Assembly: GCF_900143055.1 (NCBI RefSeq)
Contig: NZ_FRCW01000003.1
Coordinates: 354,375 to 418,374 of the forward strand
Direction: 5' to 3'
Origin: Fibrobacter sp. UWR3
Lineage (GTDB): Bacteria; Fibrobacterota; Fibrobacteria; Fibrobacterales; Fibrobacteraceae
Length of the DNA: 64,000 nt
The stretch's first letter is position 1; every line of letters begins with the position of its first letter. Below, one piece after another: positions 1 through 9,518 of the stretch. The notes under the pieces were generated by a model. The model did no database searches. It was not told the origin of the DNA and saw only the letters and a program-made list of their open reading frames with translations. A program made the position numbers and the translations under genes.

Positions 1-59
1 TCAAAATCTTCGATAGGGCAATAGCCCTCCGCCTTGTACCATGTATCGACTTTCTGCAT
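1..59 (-). CDS. 5' end of an unidentified gene, cut by the window edge
   Basis: Reading the minus strand from an ATG at 59 gives 19 open codons (MQKVDTWYKAEGYCPIEDF) that run off the left edge. The composition looks like real protein, but no clear Shine-Dalgarno precedes the ATG and the fragment is too short to name. It lies just past the terminator that closes the B12-uptake operon, so it is probably a separate transcription unit. Confidence 0.4.
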   Translation of the reverse strand, partial: MQKVDTWYKAEGYCPIEDF

Positions 60-78
60 ATGGTGAAATTTAATAAAA

Positions 79-103
79 GACGCGCCGGGAAAACCGACGC
101 GCC
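79..103 (-). terminator. Rho-independent terminator after the B12-uptake lipoprotein gene
   Basis: On the minus strand a 10-bp GC-rich stem (including two G-U pairs) closes a short loop and is followed by TTTTATT. It begins about 30 nt past the stop codon of the lipoprotein gene at 132. Confidence 0.7.
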
Positions 104-131
104 TTTTTTTGGAAGTAAAACTTCTAACTAA

Positions 132-1658
132 TTATTCCACAGGTTCGTATTTCTTGGCGCAGAATTCCTTTGTGTCGATGCTCGAAATGGTGGAGCCGTC
201 GCCAAGGGAAATCTTGCGGATTTCGCCTACGTCATACAAGGCAACCCATGCATTGCTGCCATCGATAGCAACGATGTCCCAGGGATTGACCCTGTCTTCA
301 AAGGCCTGCTGCCAAGCAACTGTCTTGGCGGTTGTATTTACCTTCGCGATGCTGCCCTTGCCCTTGCGGTCCATTACATACAGGCCGCCATTGACCGTCA
401 CAATCTTCGTGTCGGTGGAGAACTGGATGTTTTCGTCGCTAATATAATAGCCTTCATCTTCATCGTAATCAATCCAGTAAAGCTTACCGGCGTTAGCAAA
501 GTCGCTAATGTAGACGAACACTTCGCCATTGATAACGGAAATACCGGCGGGCTGGTAACCCATTTCGTCGTCATAAAGGGCGGTGAGTTTCAAGCCATTA
601 TAAGAATACGCCACCATGGGTGTCATTTCATACGTATCGAAATCTATGGAGCCACGGTCGCCGATATAGAAGAGTTCTCCCTTGCGATCAAAGTAAATGG
701 AACCACTAGCATCGACAACACCATCAATTTTCCTTACCGACTTATCATTCAAATCGACTTCGACAGCGGGAACATTCTGGTAAGCCTTGTAAACGGCAAC
801 AACAGCCTTGCCAGAAACCGGATCAGCATCCATCATGTACACGCCACCGCCAAGCAGCGTACCGCTCACCCAAAGTTCAGACTTCTTTTTCTTCAGGTCA
901 ATCTTTTCGATACCACGGGTTTCATCGGCATCAATACCCCATGTATCAGGATTGTATTCGCCCTGAGTACCCACATAAAGCGATCCCTTCACCATCTTGA
1001 TGACCTGAGGGTTCTTGGTCACAAGCGGAATCGTATCAAGAAGGGTGCCATCACTCAACTTGTACAGGGCCACGAGACCATTCTCGTACTTCAGCAAGGA
1101 CGAACCATCCGAATAGGAGCGCTGGAACACAGCGAACAGCGTGTCTCCGGAAACTTCGAGGTCGGCGGCGTTCGGCGTTTCGGACAGGTAGGTTACCTTC
1201 AGTTCGACGGAACTGCTGGACTCGGGTTCTTCAGAGGAACTAGATACCGGAGGTTCGGAACTGCTGGATTCAACCTTTTCGCTAGAACTGGACTTTTCGT
1301 CCTTCTTTTCGCTAGAGCTAGACTCATCGTCCTTCTTCTCGGAACTGCTGGACTTGTCATCCTTTGCAGAAGAACTCGAGTTAACGGAACTGCTAGAGTC
1401 GTCCTTCACGCTAGAACTAGATTCGTCCTTCGTGCTGGAGCTAGACTTTTCATCTTTCTTGGACGAACTGGACTTGTCATCTTTTTTGACCGAGCTGGAA
1501 CTCTTGGCGTCGTCGGAATCACTGCTGATATCATCATCCAGGCAGTTTTCGTTATCGAGGCAATCCACGCCTGCGCTCGAGCTGTTGTCATCACCGCAAG
1601 CGCTCATGAAGAACGCAAGCGATGCCGAAGCAAGTAGTGTGAGTATTTTCTTGTTCAT
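132..1658 (-). CDS. Stalked beta-propeller lipoprotein, BtuG-like candidate
   Basis: 508 aa. A lipoprotein signal ends at Cys21 (lipobox MSAC). Residues 25-150 are a low-complexity stalk of SSSS blocks separated by Asp/Glu/Lys, the spacer style of Fibrobacter surface lipoproteins. Residues 155-500 form repeated short beta-strand units (for example LYVGTQGEY, ELFYIGDRG, LYVMDRKG) that suggest a YncE/DUF5074-like beta-propeller. It follows a TonB receptor by 67 nt, and both genes sit behind a cobalamin riboswitch. In Bacteroides, BtuG is a beta-propeller lipoprotein that captures vitamin B12 on top of BtuB. By context this is a candidate functional counterpart, but no residue-level homology could be tested. 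ATG at 1658 is preceded by AAAGGA. Confidence 0.7.
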   Translation of the reverse strand: MNKKILTLLASASLAFFMSACGDDNSSSAGVDCLDNENCLDDDISSDSDDAKSSSSVKKDDKSSSSKKDEKSSSSTKDESSSSVKDDSSSSVNSSSSAKDDKSSSSEKKDDESSSSEKKDEKSSSSEKVESSSSEPPVSSSSEEPESSSSVELKVTYLSETPNAADLEVSGDTLFAVFQRSYSDGSSLLKYENGLVALYKLSDGTLLDTIPLVTKNPQVIKMVKGSLYVGTQGEYNPDTWGIDADETRGIEKIDLKKKKSELWVSGTLLGGGVYMMDADPVSGKAVVAVYKAYQNVPAVEVDLNDKSVRKIDGVVDASGSIYFDRKGELFYIGDRGSIDFDTYEMTPMVAYSYNGLKLTALYDDEMGYQPAGISVINGEVFVYISDFANAGKLYWIDYDEDEGYYISDENIQFSTDTKIVTVNGGLYVMDRKGKGSIAKVNTTAKTVAWQQAFEDRVNPWDIVAIDGSNAWVALYDVGEIRKISLGDGSTISSIDTKEFCAKKYEPVE

Positions 1659-1725
1659 GGTTTATCCTTTCTGGCTTTACGCAATTACCTTGTCATAACC
1701 CTATGCACTCGGTAATGCGCGGGGG

Positions 1726-3780
1726 CTAGAACCCCTGTATGATTGTGAAACGGTATTCCCGACCGGGAGCCGGATAGGGCGTATATATGTTGCGGTAGGT
1801 CTCGTCCGAAATATTGTCCACCGCAAACATAACCTGCGTCTTTTCCCAAGGCTGCCATGCGAGCGAAGCGTTGTAACGGGCAACCGGGGGCTGCCTCGTA
1901 AAATTCATGCGGTCACTGAAGATACGCGTCCTGTACGTAGCCTGGAAAATGGCCCTCAGGTCAAACGGCAAGAAGAACGTGCCCTCGACAAAATAACTGT
2001 GCACAGGTTCACCCGGCAGCAAGTTCCCGTTATAGGCCTTGTTCGCGCCATCGTCACGCGGATCCTGGATGGTCCCGCGCAGCACGGCCTGGAAGAACTT
2101 CACCGGACGGCTTTCCAATTCGAGTTCCACCCCGCGAATAACCGACTTGTCGATATTGAATGCCTTCATCAGGTTGGTACTTATAATCCAGTATATCCCA
2201 TTCTCGATGTGGTTTTCGAAATAGGTAGCGCGCAATACCGAACGGTTTTTCGGGGTGGCAAGCGAAAGCCCCGCGGCAAAGCGCAAGGCAGATTCATCCT
2301 TGAGCGTTGGGCTCGAGAGCGTTCCCGGATACACGCCATAAAGTTCCATCAGCTGCGGCTGCCTATAAAAGCGCCCAAACGAAATGTTGCCGCCAATCCA
2401 GGAGTTCTTCTTCCCGAGTTTCGCCTGCACCATTCCCGCAAGGCTCAGGTCACGATCCGTCGCCTCGTTCACCACCGCGGCACCCGTAGTCATCAGCACC
2501 TGACCGCCACCGATATCGTCGTACGTCTTCAGGATGTTACCTTCGGCAAAAAGCGAGAACCAATCCGTAAAATTGTATTCCGCATTGCCCGCAATGGAGC
2601 CCGCAAGGCGTTCCAGTTCAAAACTCTCCAGCGTTCCGCGCGATTTCCAGAGTTCCGCGCTACCCGCGAGGCGCAGGTAAGCCTCGAACTTATCCAGCAA
2701 CAGGTTCGCCGACATCTCGGGAATGGCCCTGTAACCCGCAAGCCCGTACTCCCTGAAATCCTTCGAGAGGTAGCCTATCTTGTCAAGCGGGTAATACGAC
2801 GAAGACATGTTCTTCTCGAACTTGCCGGTAATACCCGCCGTCAGGAGCAAGATGTCGAAATAAGTCGGGAATTCCATCCGGTACGCGACCTGCGCCATGT
2901 CGCCCACAAATTCCGCCACATAAGTCTGCAGGTCTTCCATGCCGGGGTTCCCTGCCTGCGTGTGCAGCGCGCTTGCAGACAAAATAGAGAAGGCTCCGTT
3001 CCCGTGGAGCATGCGGTACTGGAAACTGCCGGAATATTCCGTGAACTCCGCGTTCCTGCGCCTGTCCTTAAAATCGTCCTCGTCGTTATAGAGCGTGCCG
3101 TTACGATTATCGAACTCGTAGTCGTTGTCGCTGTGGCGCATGGATGCTGTCGCAGAGAACTGCACGCTGTCCTTGACTCTTGCGGAAACCTGCACGGAGC
3201 CCTCGAACGTGTTGTGCGAACCGTAGCTCGCAATGACGCGCCCCTTCGGGGTCTTGCCGCTATGCAGCGCATCCTTAGTCACGAAGTTTATCGCACCGCC
3301 AAGGCCCGCGCCACCGAACTTCGCCGGAACCCTGTCCTTGTAGACCTCTATCCTCTCGATATTGTTGAGGTCAATCACCCCCAAGTCAGCAGCACCGCCG
3401 CCCGCATCGTTCAGGGGTATGCCGTCAATGCAGATCAGCACATTACGCGCAGCAATCCCGCGGATAGACACCGTCTGGAAACTGCCCATGCCGCCCTGCT
3501 TGTAGCCCTGTATGCCCGAAAGCGACGAAATAACTTCGGATGCCGAAAGGCCGAGCCCCTCCCATGCGGAAGGCGTAATTTCCATGTAGTCCGTTCCAGG
3601 ATTTTCTGTCTCGGCAATAGCGTAAGACTCAACCTCCGATACGCCCAGATCCTGCACAGGTGCAGACTCATCGACAGCGGTATCCTTGGATGACGAGGGA
3701 ACTTGCGCGTAGGCACCAGCCCAAGCACAGCACAAAAACACCGCATATACAGCGGCTTTGCAGAATGACGTCGTTCGCAT
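1726..3780 (-). CDS. btuB: TonB-dependent outer-membrane receptor, probable cobalamin transporter (BtuB-like)
   Basis: 684 aa. A signal peptide ends near AGAYAQ (about residue 26). The plug domain spans about residues 50-170 and includes the typical IRGI, DGIPL and IERIEVYKD segments and GGAINFVTK at its end. A beta-barrel fills the remainder and ends in Phe, the usual outer-membrane assembly signal. The family moves scarce ligands across the outer membrane with TonB energy. Cobalamin is inferred as substrate because a cobalamin riboswitch occupies the leader. ATG at 3780 is preceded by GAGG. The plug's IRG and DG motifs are intact. It is followed by the beta-propeller lipoprotein gene. Confidence 0.88.
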   Translation of the reverse strand: MRTTSFCKAAVYAVFLCCAWAGAYAQVPSSSKDTAVDESAPVQDLGVSEVESYAIAETENPGTDYMEITPSAWEGLGLSASEVISSLSGIQGYKQGGMGSFQTVSIRGIAARNVLICIDGIPLNDAGGGAADLGVIDLNNIERIEVYKDRVPAKFGGAGLGGAINFVTKDALHSGKTPKGRVIASYGSHNTFEGSVQVSARVKDSVQFSATASMRHSDNDYEFDNRNGTLYNDEDDFKDRRRNAEFTEYSGSFQYRMLHGNGAFSILSASALHTQAGNPGMEDLQTYVAEFVGDMAQVAYRMEFPTYFDILLLTAGITGKFEKNMSSSYYPLDKIGYLSKDFREYGLAGYRAIPEMSANLLLDKFEAYLRLAGSAELWKSRGTLESFELERLAGSIAGNAEYNFTDWFSLFAEGNILKTYDDIGGGQVLMTTGAAVVNEATDRDLSLAGMVQAKLGKKNSWIGGNISFGRFYRQPQLMELYGVYPGTLSSPTLKDESALRFAAGLSLATPKNRSVLRATYFENHIENGIYWIISTNLMKAFNIDKSVIRGVELELESRPVKFFQAVLRGTIQDPRDDGANKAYNGNLLPGEPVHSYFVEGTFFLPFDLRAIFQATYRTRIFSDRMNFTRQPPVARYNASLAWQPWEKTQVMFAVDNISDETYRNIYTPYPAPGREYRFTIIQGF

Positions 3781-3797
3781 CGTTCCTCAACACAGTT

Positions 3798-3970
3798 TCC
3801 CGCAGTTCTTCTGGCTCGGGGATCAACCTACTCCCGGCTCCTTCACACGCGGGTCACGCGCATTGGTTCATGCCGGTTTCGTCCTCCCTTACAGCGGCGC
3901 GACCGCCCCCGGCTTTCACGGGGTTCTCTCCTTGCAAACTGCCCGGCTGGGCCACCTGCAAGAGCTTTTC
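3798..3970 (-). promoter_or_regulatory. Cobalamin (B12) riboswitch
   Basis: On the minus strand the leader carries the conserved core: GAGAACCCCGTGAAAGCC, then CGCCGCTGTAA (the GCCACTGTAA element with one change), and near 3801-3818 a B12 box GAGCCAGAAGAACTG about 20 nt before the start codon. No U-tract terminator lies between box and gene, so control of translation start is more likely than transcription termination. It controls the receptor and the lipoprotein behind it. Confidence 0.85.
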
Positions 3971-3993
3971 AGGGCACAGGAAACTTTTTGCAA

Positions 3994-4021
3994 AATATAG
4001 CATCTTTTTCTACGCATACAA
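3994..4021 (-). promoter_or_regulatory. Putative promoter of the riboswitch-receptor operon
   Basis: TTGTAT at 4021-4016, a 16-nt A-rich spacer, then TATATT at 3999-3994 followed by TTGC, placing transcription start about 20 nt before the riboswitch core. The same layout recurs upstream of the genes starting at 11603 and 51785. Confidence 0.55.
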
Positions 4022-4050
4022 TGCGTCAAAAAAATTATATTCTTACCATG

Positions 4051-5064
4051 CTGTTCATCCACCAATTCCCCGACTGGACTCACTTCCGATTCGATTCAAA
4101 GAAAGTGCTCGACGCACTCGGCAGGGCTCGTTTTGCCGAAGGGAAACTCGCCGGCATCTACGACATCTGCGGCAAACGCGAACTCGAAAACAGGCTCCTC
4201 GCCGAAGACATCGTGGCAAACTTCGCAATTGATTCGCACCCGCTCGACACGGAACCGGTTCTCACAAACATACTGCTGAAGGCACAGGGGAACGAACCGC
4301 ACGTCAAGAACTACCTGGGCGCCATCGCAAACTCCCAGAACCCGCTCACGCCCGAACGCCTCCAAAGCTGGCACCAGGCACTATCCCGCACAAGCAGTTC
4401 CGGCCTCCGCGACACAGGAAGCACCGTAACCGAAAACGCACAGGGCATCCAATTCAGCGGACCCGGTCCCGAAAGGTTGCAGGGCGAACTTGAAAACTTT
4501 CTGAACTGGTTCGAGACCACCCCGCAAGAAGGCATGATAAAGGCTGCGATTGCGCACTTCTGGTTCCTTACGCTAAGGCCGTTCCGTGAAGGGAACGGAA
4601 GGCTCGCCCGCACCATTACCGCGATGCAGCTCTGCAGGGCACGGAACTCCACGCACCTGATTTACGCACTGAACACGCAGATACTAAAGAACCGCGACGA
4701 GTACCTCAGCATAATAAACAAGACACAGTGCGGGAACGGAGACATTACGGGGTGGATACTCTGGTTTTTGAACCAGGTCGAAAGCGCAGTACATACAAGC
4801 GAAAAAACGCTTGAACCCGGGCTAAAACGTTTCCAATTCCAGGCAAGGCACTCGGGCACGCCCACGGGCGAACGCGAGCAGGCGCTTCTGAACGCCGTAC
4901 TCTCAGGGAGTATTCCGCGGGATTTTACGGCAAAGGATGCCGCCGCCCTTTTCGGGACAAGCCACGATACCGCACTGCGCGAAATCCAGAGCCTCATGGA
5001 AAAAGGGCTTGTCGCCGCAAGCAAGAAGGGCGGGCGCAGCAAGACCTACAGCGTGGTGGAATAA
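4051..5064 (+). CDS. Fic-fold protein (DUF4172-Fic-winged helix type) with degenerate active site
   Basis: 337 aa from ATG 4051; upstream in-frame ATGs at 3988 and 4021 overlap the divergent promoter and extend before the DUF4172-like start (FPDWTHFRFD). Order: DUF4172-like helices (about 1-80), Fic core (about 90-240), C-terminal helix-turn-helix (about 270-337). The Fic loop reads LRPFREGNGRLAR at 175-187. The usual HxFx(D/E)GNGR catalytic His is Arg176 (codon AGG), while GNGR is intact. The inhibitory motif (S/T)xxxE(G/N) appears as NFAIDS at 57-62 and is also lost. Active Fic enzymes of this family transfer AMP using that His, so this copy is probably catalytically dead or altered and may act as a DNA-binding regulator. 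Convergent with the helicase gene. Confidence 0.8.
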   Translation: MFIHQFPDWTHFRFDSKKVLDALGRARFAEGKLAGIYDICGKRELENRLLAEDIVANFAIDSHPLDTEPVLTNILLKAQGNEPHVKNYLGAIANSQNPLTPERLQSWHQALSRTSSSGLRDTGSTVTENAQGIQFSGPGPERLQGELENFLNWFETTPQEGMIKAAIAHFWFLTLRPFREGNGRLARTITAMQLCRARNSTHLIYALNTQILKNRDEYLSIINKTQCGNGDITGWILWFLNQVESAVHTSEKTLEPGLKRFQFQARHSGTPTGEREQALLNAVLSGSIPRDFTAKDAAALFGTSHDTALREIQSLMEKGLVAASKKGGRSKTYSVVE

Positions 5065-5073
5065 CCGCCCGCA

Positions 5074-5117
5074 CGTTTATCGCAGTTATTAAGCCGCTCT
5101 CGCGTTTATTGCAGTTA

Positions 5118-5121
<4 letters not shown>
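5074..5121. repeat. Two 19-nt direct repeats at the convergent gene junction
   Basis: cGTTTAT(c/t)GCAGTTATTAA occurs at 5074-5092 and 5103-5121 (18 of 19 identical, period 29). The second copy supplies the helicase stop codon. Confidence 0.75.
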
Positions 5122-6638
<1,517 letters not shown>

Positions 6639-6681
6639 AACGCGCCCAAAGATAGAAAAGCACGCCCGCTTTTCCTAGAGT

Positions 6682-7662
6682 CTATTCCTCGATGCCCATG
6701 AGCCGCATCGCGGCCTTCCAGGTTTCCCTGTTCTCGAAACCGTCGCGCTTGCCACCGCCGTAGCGGGCGTGCGCGAATTCCTCTACAATCGTTTCCCAGC
6801 CTTCGAGCCTGCCTTCCTTCACGAGGGCATCCAGGTTCACAGCGGCGGCACTTTCAAAACCCGCGGAAGAACCGCCCGCGCCGTCCTTGCCCAAATTCAA
6901 TCCCGAGCCGCCGTCCTTACCCGAACCGGCATCTGCGCCGAACTTCTCGAAAACGAACTCCTTCGCTATACTTTCCAACTCCAGGAGCCATTCGCGGCTG
7001 TCCGCCACGTTCACGCGCTGCTTGAGCACCATCATACGTTCGCGCAGGGCCTCCTGGGCGGCATTTTTCGTGGCAACGGCCTCCCGTGCCGCCGCCCGCC
7101 TTTTCGCGCGCCACAGGCCCGCAAAAAGCACGCAGAGGGCCACCACTGCACCCACCGCAATCGGGAGCGGATTAAAGGGCTCCTCTACGCGAATATCCAC
7201 GCTCTCGCTCCGCAGGTCAATCGGCTGCCCCATCTGGGCCGGAATCTCGAAGCGCATCGCCGGAATATGCAGGTTGCCCGTATCCTGCGCCGCAATCCTG
7301 TAGGTAAAGGTAATCGAGGCGATTTCCTTGCCGTCCTTGACGGACCGCGAAGATTCCTGCGACAGGCCCACCTGCGTGAGCCCCTTCGCGTTCGCGGAGC
7401 CTGCAGGCACCACCAGGAGGGCGCTGCCCTGCACGCTCCAGCTCACCGTCACCGGGAACTCGAACGTATCTCCCACGGTAATCGCGGGCATGCCGCCCGC
7501 CGGCCCCGCCGTAATCGAAATCCCGAGCTGTTCGGGCGTCGGCATCGCCGGCGCAACCGCCCCCGAATCCAAAGATGCACCCGAATCTGGCACGCTACCC
7601 GCACCAGCATTCAACGCGGAATCCGCCGCAACATTTTTCACATTCAAAGAATCATTTTCCAT
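6682..7662 (-). CDS. Single-pass membrane protein with BatD-like layout, function unknown
   Basis: 326 aa. Residues 1-45 are Ala/Ser/Gly-rich. About 48-160 looks like an Ig-like beta domain (VGDTFEFPVTVSW). One membrane segment sits near 168-186 (PIAVGAVVALCVLFAGLW), followed by a basic WRAKRR stretch and a cytoplasmic helical region to 326. The order beta domain, membrane helix, charged tail resembles BatD-type proteins of aerotolerance operons, but no Bat partner is present, so this is only an analogy. No N-terminal signal peptide is visible, and an in-frame stop lies two codons before the ATG, so the start cannot move upstream. The helicase gene follows 43 nt downstream. Confidence 0.65.
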   Translation of the reverse strand: MENDSLNVKNVAADSALNAGAGSVPDSGASLDSGAVAPAMPTPEQLGISITAGPAGGMPAITVGDTFEFPVTVSWSVQGSALLVVPAGSANAKGLTQVGLSQESSRSVKDGKEIASITFTYRIAAQDTGNLHIPAMRFEIPAQMGQPIDLRSESVDIRVEEPFNPLPIAVGAVVALCVLFAGLWRAKRRAAAREAVATKNAAQEALRERMMVLKQRVNVADSREWLLELESIAKEFVFEKFGADAGSGKDGGSGLNLGKDGAGGSSAGFESAAAVNLDALVKEGRLEGWETIVEEFAHARYGGGKRDGFENRETWKAAMRLMGIEE

Positions 7663-7697
7663 ACGCTATGAATATACAAAAAGCCAAGTGTCGCGTG

Positions 7698-7844
7698 CTA
7701 GCTCGCTTGCACATGACCGAGGCGCTCAATATGCATCTGCGAAGCAGATGCCATATACAAAAAGCCGAGAACCGCGCACATCCCCACTCCCGCCATAAAC
7801 TTTCCTATACCCGAAACAATCATCGCCTTCCCAACAATAAACAT
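7698..7844 (-). CDS. Possible 48-aa membrane peptide
   Basis: From ATG 7844 the frame encodes 48 residues with a hydrophobic run (MAGVGMCAVLGFLYM) and ends 35 nt before the next gene on the same strand. A GGGG run lies a short distance upstream. The longer version of this frame would begin at a TTG beyond the GH8 terminator, so it is not credible. A 17-nt perfect palindrome (7735-7751) overlaps the 3' part. It could equally be chance coding or a gene remnant. Confidence 0.2.
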   Translation of the reverse strand: MFIVGKAMIVSGIGKFMAGVGMCAVLGFLYMASASQMHIERLGHVQAS

Positions 7845-7865
7845 CCCATACCCCGCAATTCCAGT

Positions 7866-7895
7866 AACTAATAACCAGAGACTAATGACTAATAA
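7866..7895. repeat. Short AT-rich ACTAATGACTAAT-type repeats
   Basis: Iterations of a (a/g)ACTAATaAC / GACTAATGACTAAT word next to the GH8 terminator. The same word, on both strands, fills 26813-26905. They are degenerate and have no coding sense. Confidence 0.5.
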
Positions 7896-7897
7896 AA

Positions 7898-7923
7898 AAA
7901 ACGGCCCCCCGAAGGGCAGCCGT
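7898..7923 (-). terminator. Rho-independent terminator of the GH8 gene
   Basis: Minus-strand hairpin: arm ACGGC..CCC, TTCG loop, G-rich complementary arm ending CCGT, then eight T residues. It starts 24 nt after the GH8 stop codon. Confidence 0.85.
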
Positions 7924-7946
7924 CTTTTCCACAATTTTCGTTTATC

Positions 7947-9338
7947 CTAAAGCGGGAGCGTCGCGGGCTTCACGAACAGGCCGTTCAGAAGTTCGCTGTA
8001 CATCGTCATCAGGATATGCGGGAAGTAGTTGAACCCGCTGAAGGTCTTCGTGTTGAAGCTCGCCGTGCAGGCATCGAGCCATGCCTGGTTGCCGCCCATG
8101 CCGGTAAGGCACCAAGCACCGTGCCAGTTCGGCAGCAGCGAGTTCGTAGAACCGTCAGGCTGGCCAGCCACCGCAGAATACATCACCTTGCCGGTCGTCT
8201 CGAGGTTCGCCGGGTCGCCGCCCGACTTGGTCGAGATGAAGGTGTTCAGGGTGTTCAGCACCTGCTGGGCGCGCGGATCCTGCGTCCAGTAGTAGTCCCA
8301 CGCAATACGCCACGGAATGCGCACGGATTCGTGGTAGAACATCCAGTAGGTCTTGTCGGCACTGCCGTTCTTCGGGTTCACCGCGACACCCGCCGTATTC
8401 GTCCAGTCGGGGAACACGCCCGTGCCCGCTGCCTGCACTCTCAGCATGTAGTCGTACATCGTGTTGAGCACGCCGGTCCAGTCGTGGTTCTTGTCCACCT
8501 GGGCAAAGAGCCTGATGGCAACCGGAGAGAAGTAGCTCAGGTTGAAAATCGGGTCCGCGGTCTTCCAGGTCGCCATGTTGCCGGAATAAATCATGAGCGA
8601 CGGGCTGATTTCTTCGGTCCAGATAGAGTTCGCGATGGCAAGAGCATCTTCCAGGTACGGAGCCAGGCCCGTCTGGTAGTACGCAATGATAAGCGCAGTT
8701 GCAATATCCAGGTCGGCATCCGTCGCCGAAGAGGAATTCGCCGGAGCGCCGAGGGATTCGTACGAGAACGTACCCGTCTTCCACGGGGTCAGCTGCGGGC
8801 CTCCCTGGTAATCACGGTAGCCCTTGCTGTAGTACCACAGGGAATTGAACGCATCAAGGTCACCCGCGAACAGCGTAATGAGCATGCCGTAGCCGATACC
8901 TTCCGAAACGGTGCAGCCACGCTTCTTGTAGCTGTTGGTGCATTCGTCAATCACGCAGTAGGAGTCGCTACTCGTATCCCAGATGATTCGGGCAGGGAAC
9001 ATTCCCGCAGCCGTATAGGCACCGAATACCACGCCCCAGTCCTGTGCAAGTATCGGGTATGCAGCCGCTTCCTCGATATAGGACTTGTAGTAGGTGCCCT
9101 TCCACGAGGCGTACCAGGTGAGCGAAGCCGCAGGATTCGCGGTCGTGGGCAAAATACCGTAGGTCTGCGTGGTAGGCGTGGTGGGCGTCGTACCAGGATC
9201 AGGCGTAGGAGTCGACGGGGTGGACGGGGTACCCGGAGTCACAACCGGCGTCGACGACGTAGAAGAATCGTCGCCACAGGCCGAAAACATCATAGCGGCG
9301 CTAACAGCGAGCGCCGGCAAGAACCAATTGCGTTTCAT
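7947..9338 (-). CDS. Lipoprotein endoglucanase, glycoside hydrolase family 8
   Basis: 463 aa. Lipobox FSAC puts the acylated Cys at residue 21. A Thr/Pro/Ser linker (about 28-60) precedes the GH8 (alpha/alpha)6 domain. VSEGIGYGM holds the likely proton-donor Glu146, and ATDADLDIATALIIAYY (205-221) matches the GH8 signature with its conserved Asp residues. GH8 enzymes hydrolyse beta-1,4-glucans (some act on xylan or chitosan) by inversion. As a lipoprotein it probably stays on the cell envelope, and it would contribute to cellulose digestion with the GH5 and GH9 enzymes nearby. It is monocistronic, with its own terminator. Confidence 0.92.
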   Translation of the reverse strand: MKRNWFLPALAVSAAMMFSACGDDSSTSSTPVVTPGTPSTPSTPTPDPGTTPTTPTTQTYGILPTTANPAASLTWYASWKGTYYKSYIEEAAAYPILAQDWGVVFGAYTAAGMFPARIIWDTSSDSYCVIDECTNSYKKRGCTVSEGIGYGMLITLFAGDLDAFNSLWYYSKGYRDYQGGPQLTPWKTGTFSYESLGAPANSSSATDADLDIATALIIAYYQTGLAPYLEDALAIANSIWTEEISPSLMIYSGNMATWKTADPIFNLSYFSPVAIRLFAQVDKNHDWTGVLNTMYDYMLRVQAAGTGVFPDWTNTAGVAVNPKNGSADKTYWMFYHESVRIPWRIAWDYYWTQDPRAQQVLNTLNTFISTKSGGDPANLETTGKVMYSAVAGQPDGSTNSLLPNWHGAWCLTGMGGNQAWLDACTASFNTKTFSGFNYFPHILMTMYSELLNGLFVKPATLPL

Positions 9339-9469
9339 TCAAAAAACCTCTCTGTTTTGCCTATAATATACTTTAGAATTTGCATTTTATCTACAAAATA
9401 AACAAAAAAACAGCCCGATGCCAGCACTGCAGGCCGCTTTTGTGAATCTTATCACTTATTGCTGAAACG

Positions 9470-9499
9470 AAAGGCCCCGGACTTTCATCCGAGGCCTTT
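9470..9499 (-). terminator. Terminator of the downstream tandem secreted-protein gene
   Basis: A perfect-looking 12-bp stem (AAAGGCC.CGGA with complement) with a 6-nt loop, followed on the minus strand by TTTCGTTT, 19 nt after the stop codon at 9519. Confidence 0.75.
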
Positions 9500-9518
9500 A
9501 GAGATTCTACACAAAAGA

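Noticed and set aside
1200..1510. Regular repeats that could suggest a CRISPR array
   Set aside because: They encode the Ser-rich stalk of a lipoprotein; unit length and spacing are irregular.
1999..3693. Long plus-strand frame opposite the TonB receptor
   Set aside because: Antisense shadow; Arg/His-rich and without recognisable domain.
7845..7934. N-terminal extension of the small peptide gene to a TTG at 7934
   Set aside because: The extension is encoded by the GH8 terminator hairpin and AT-rich repeats.
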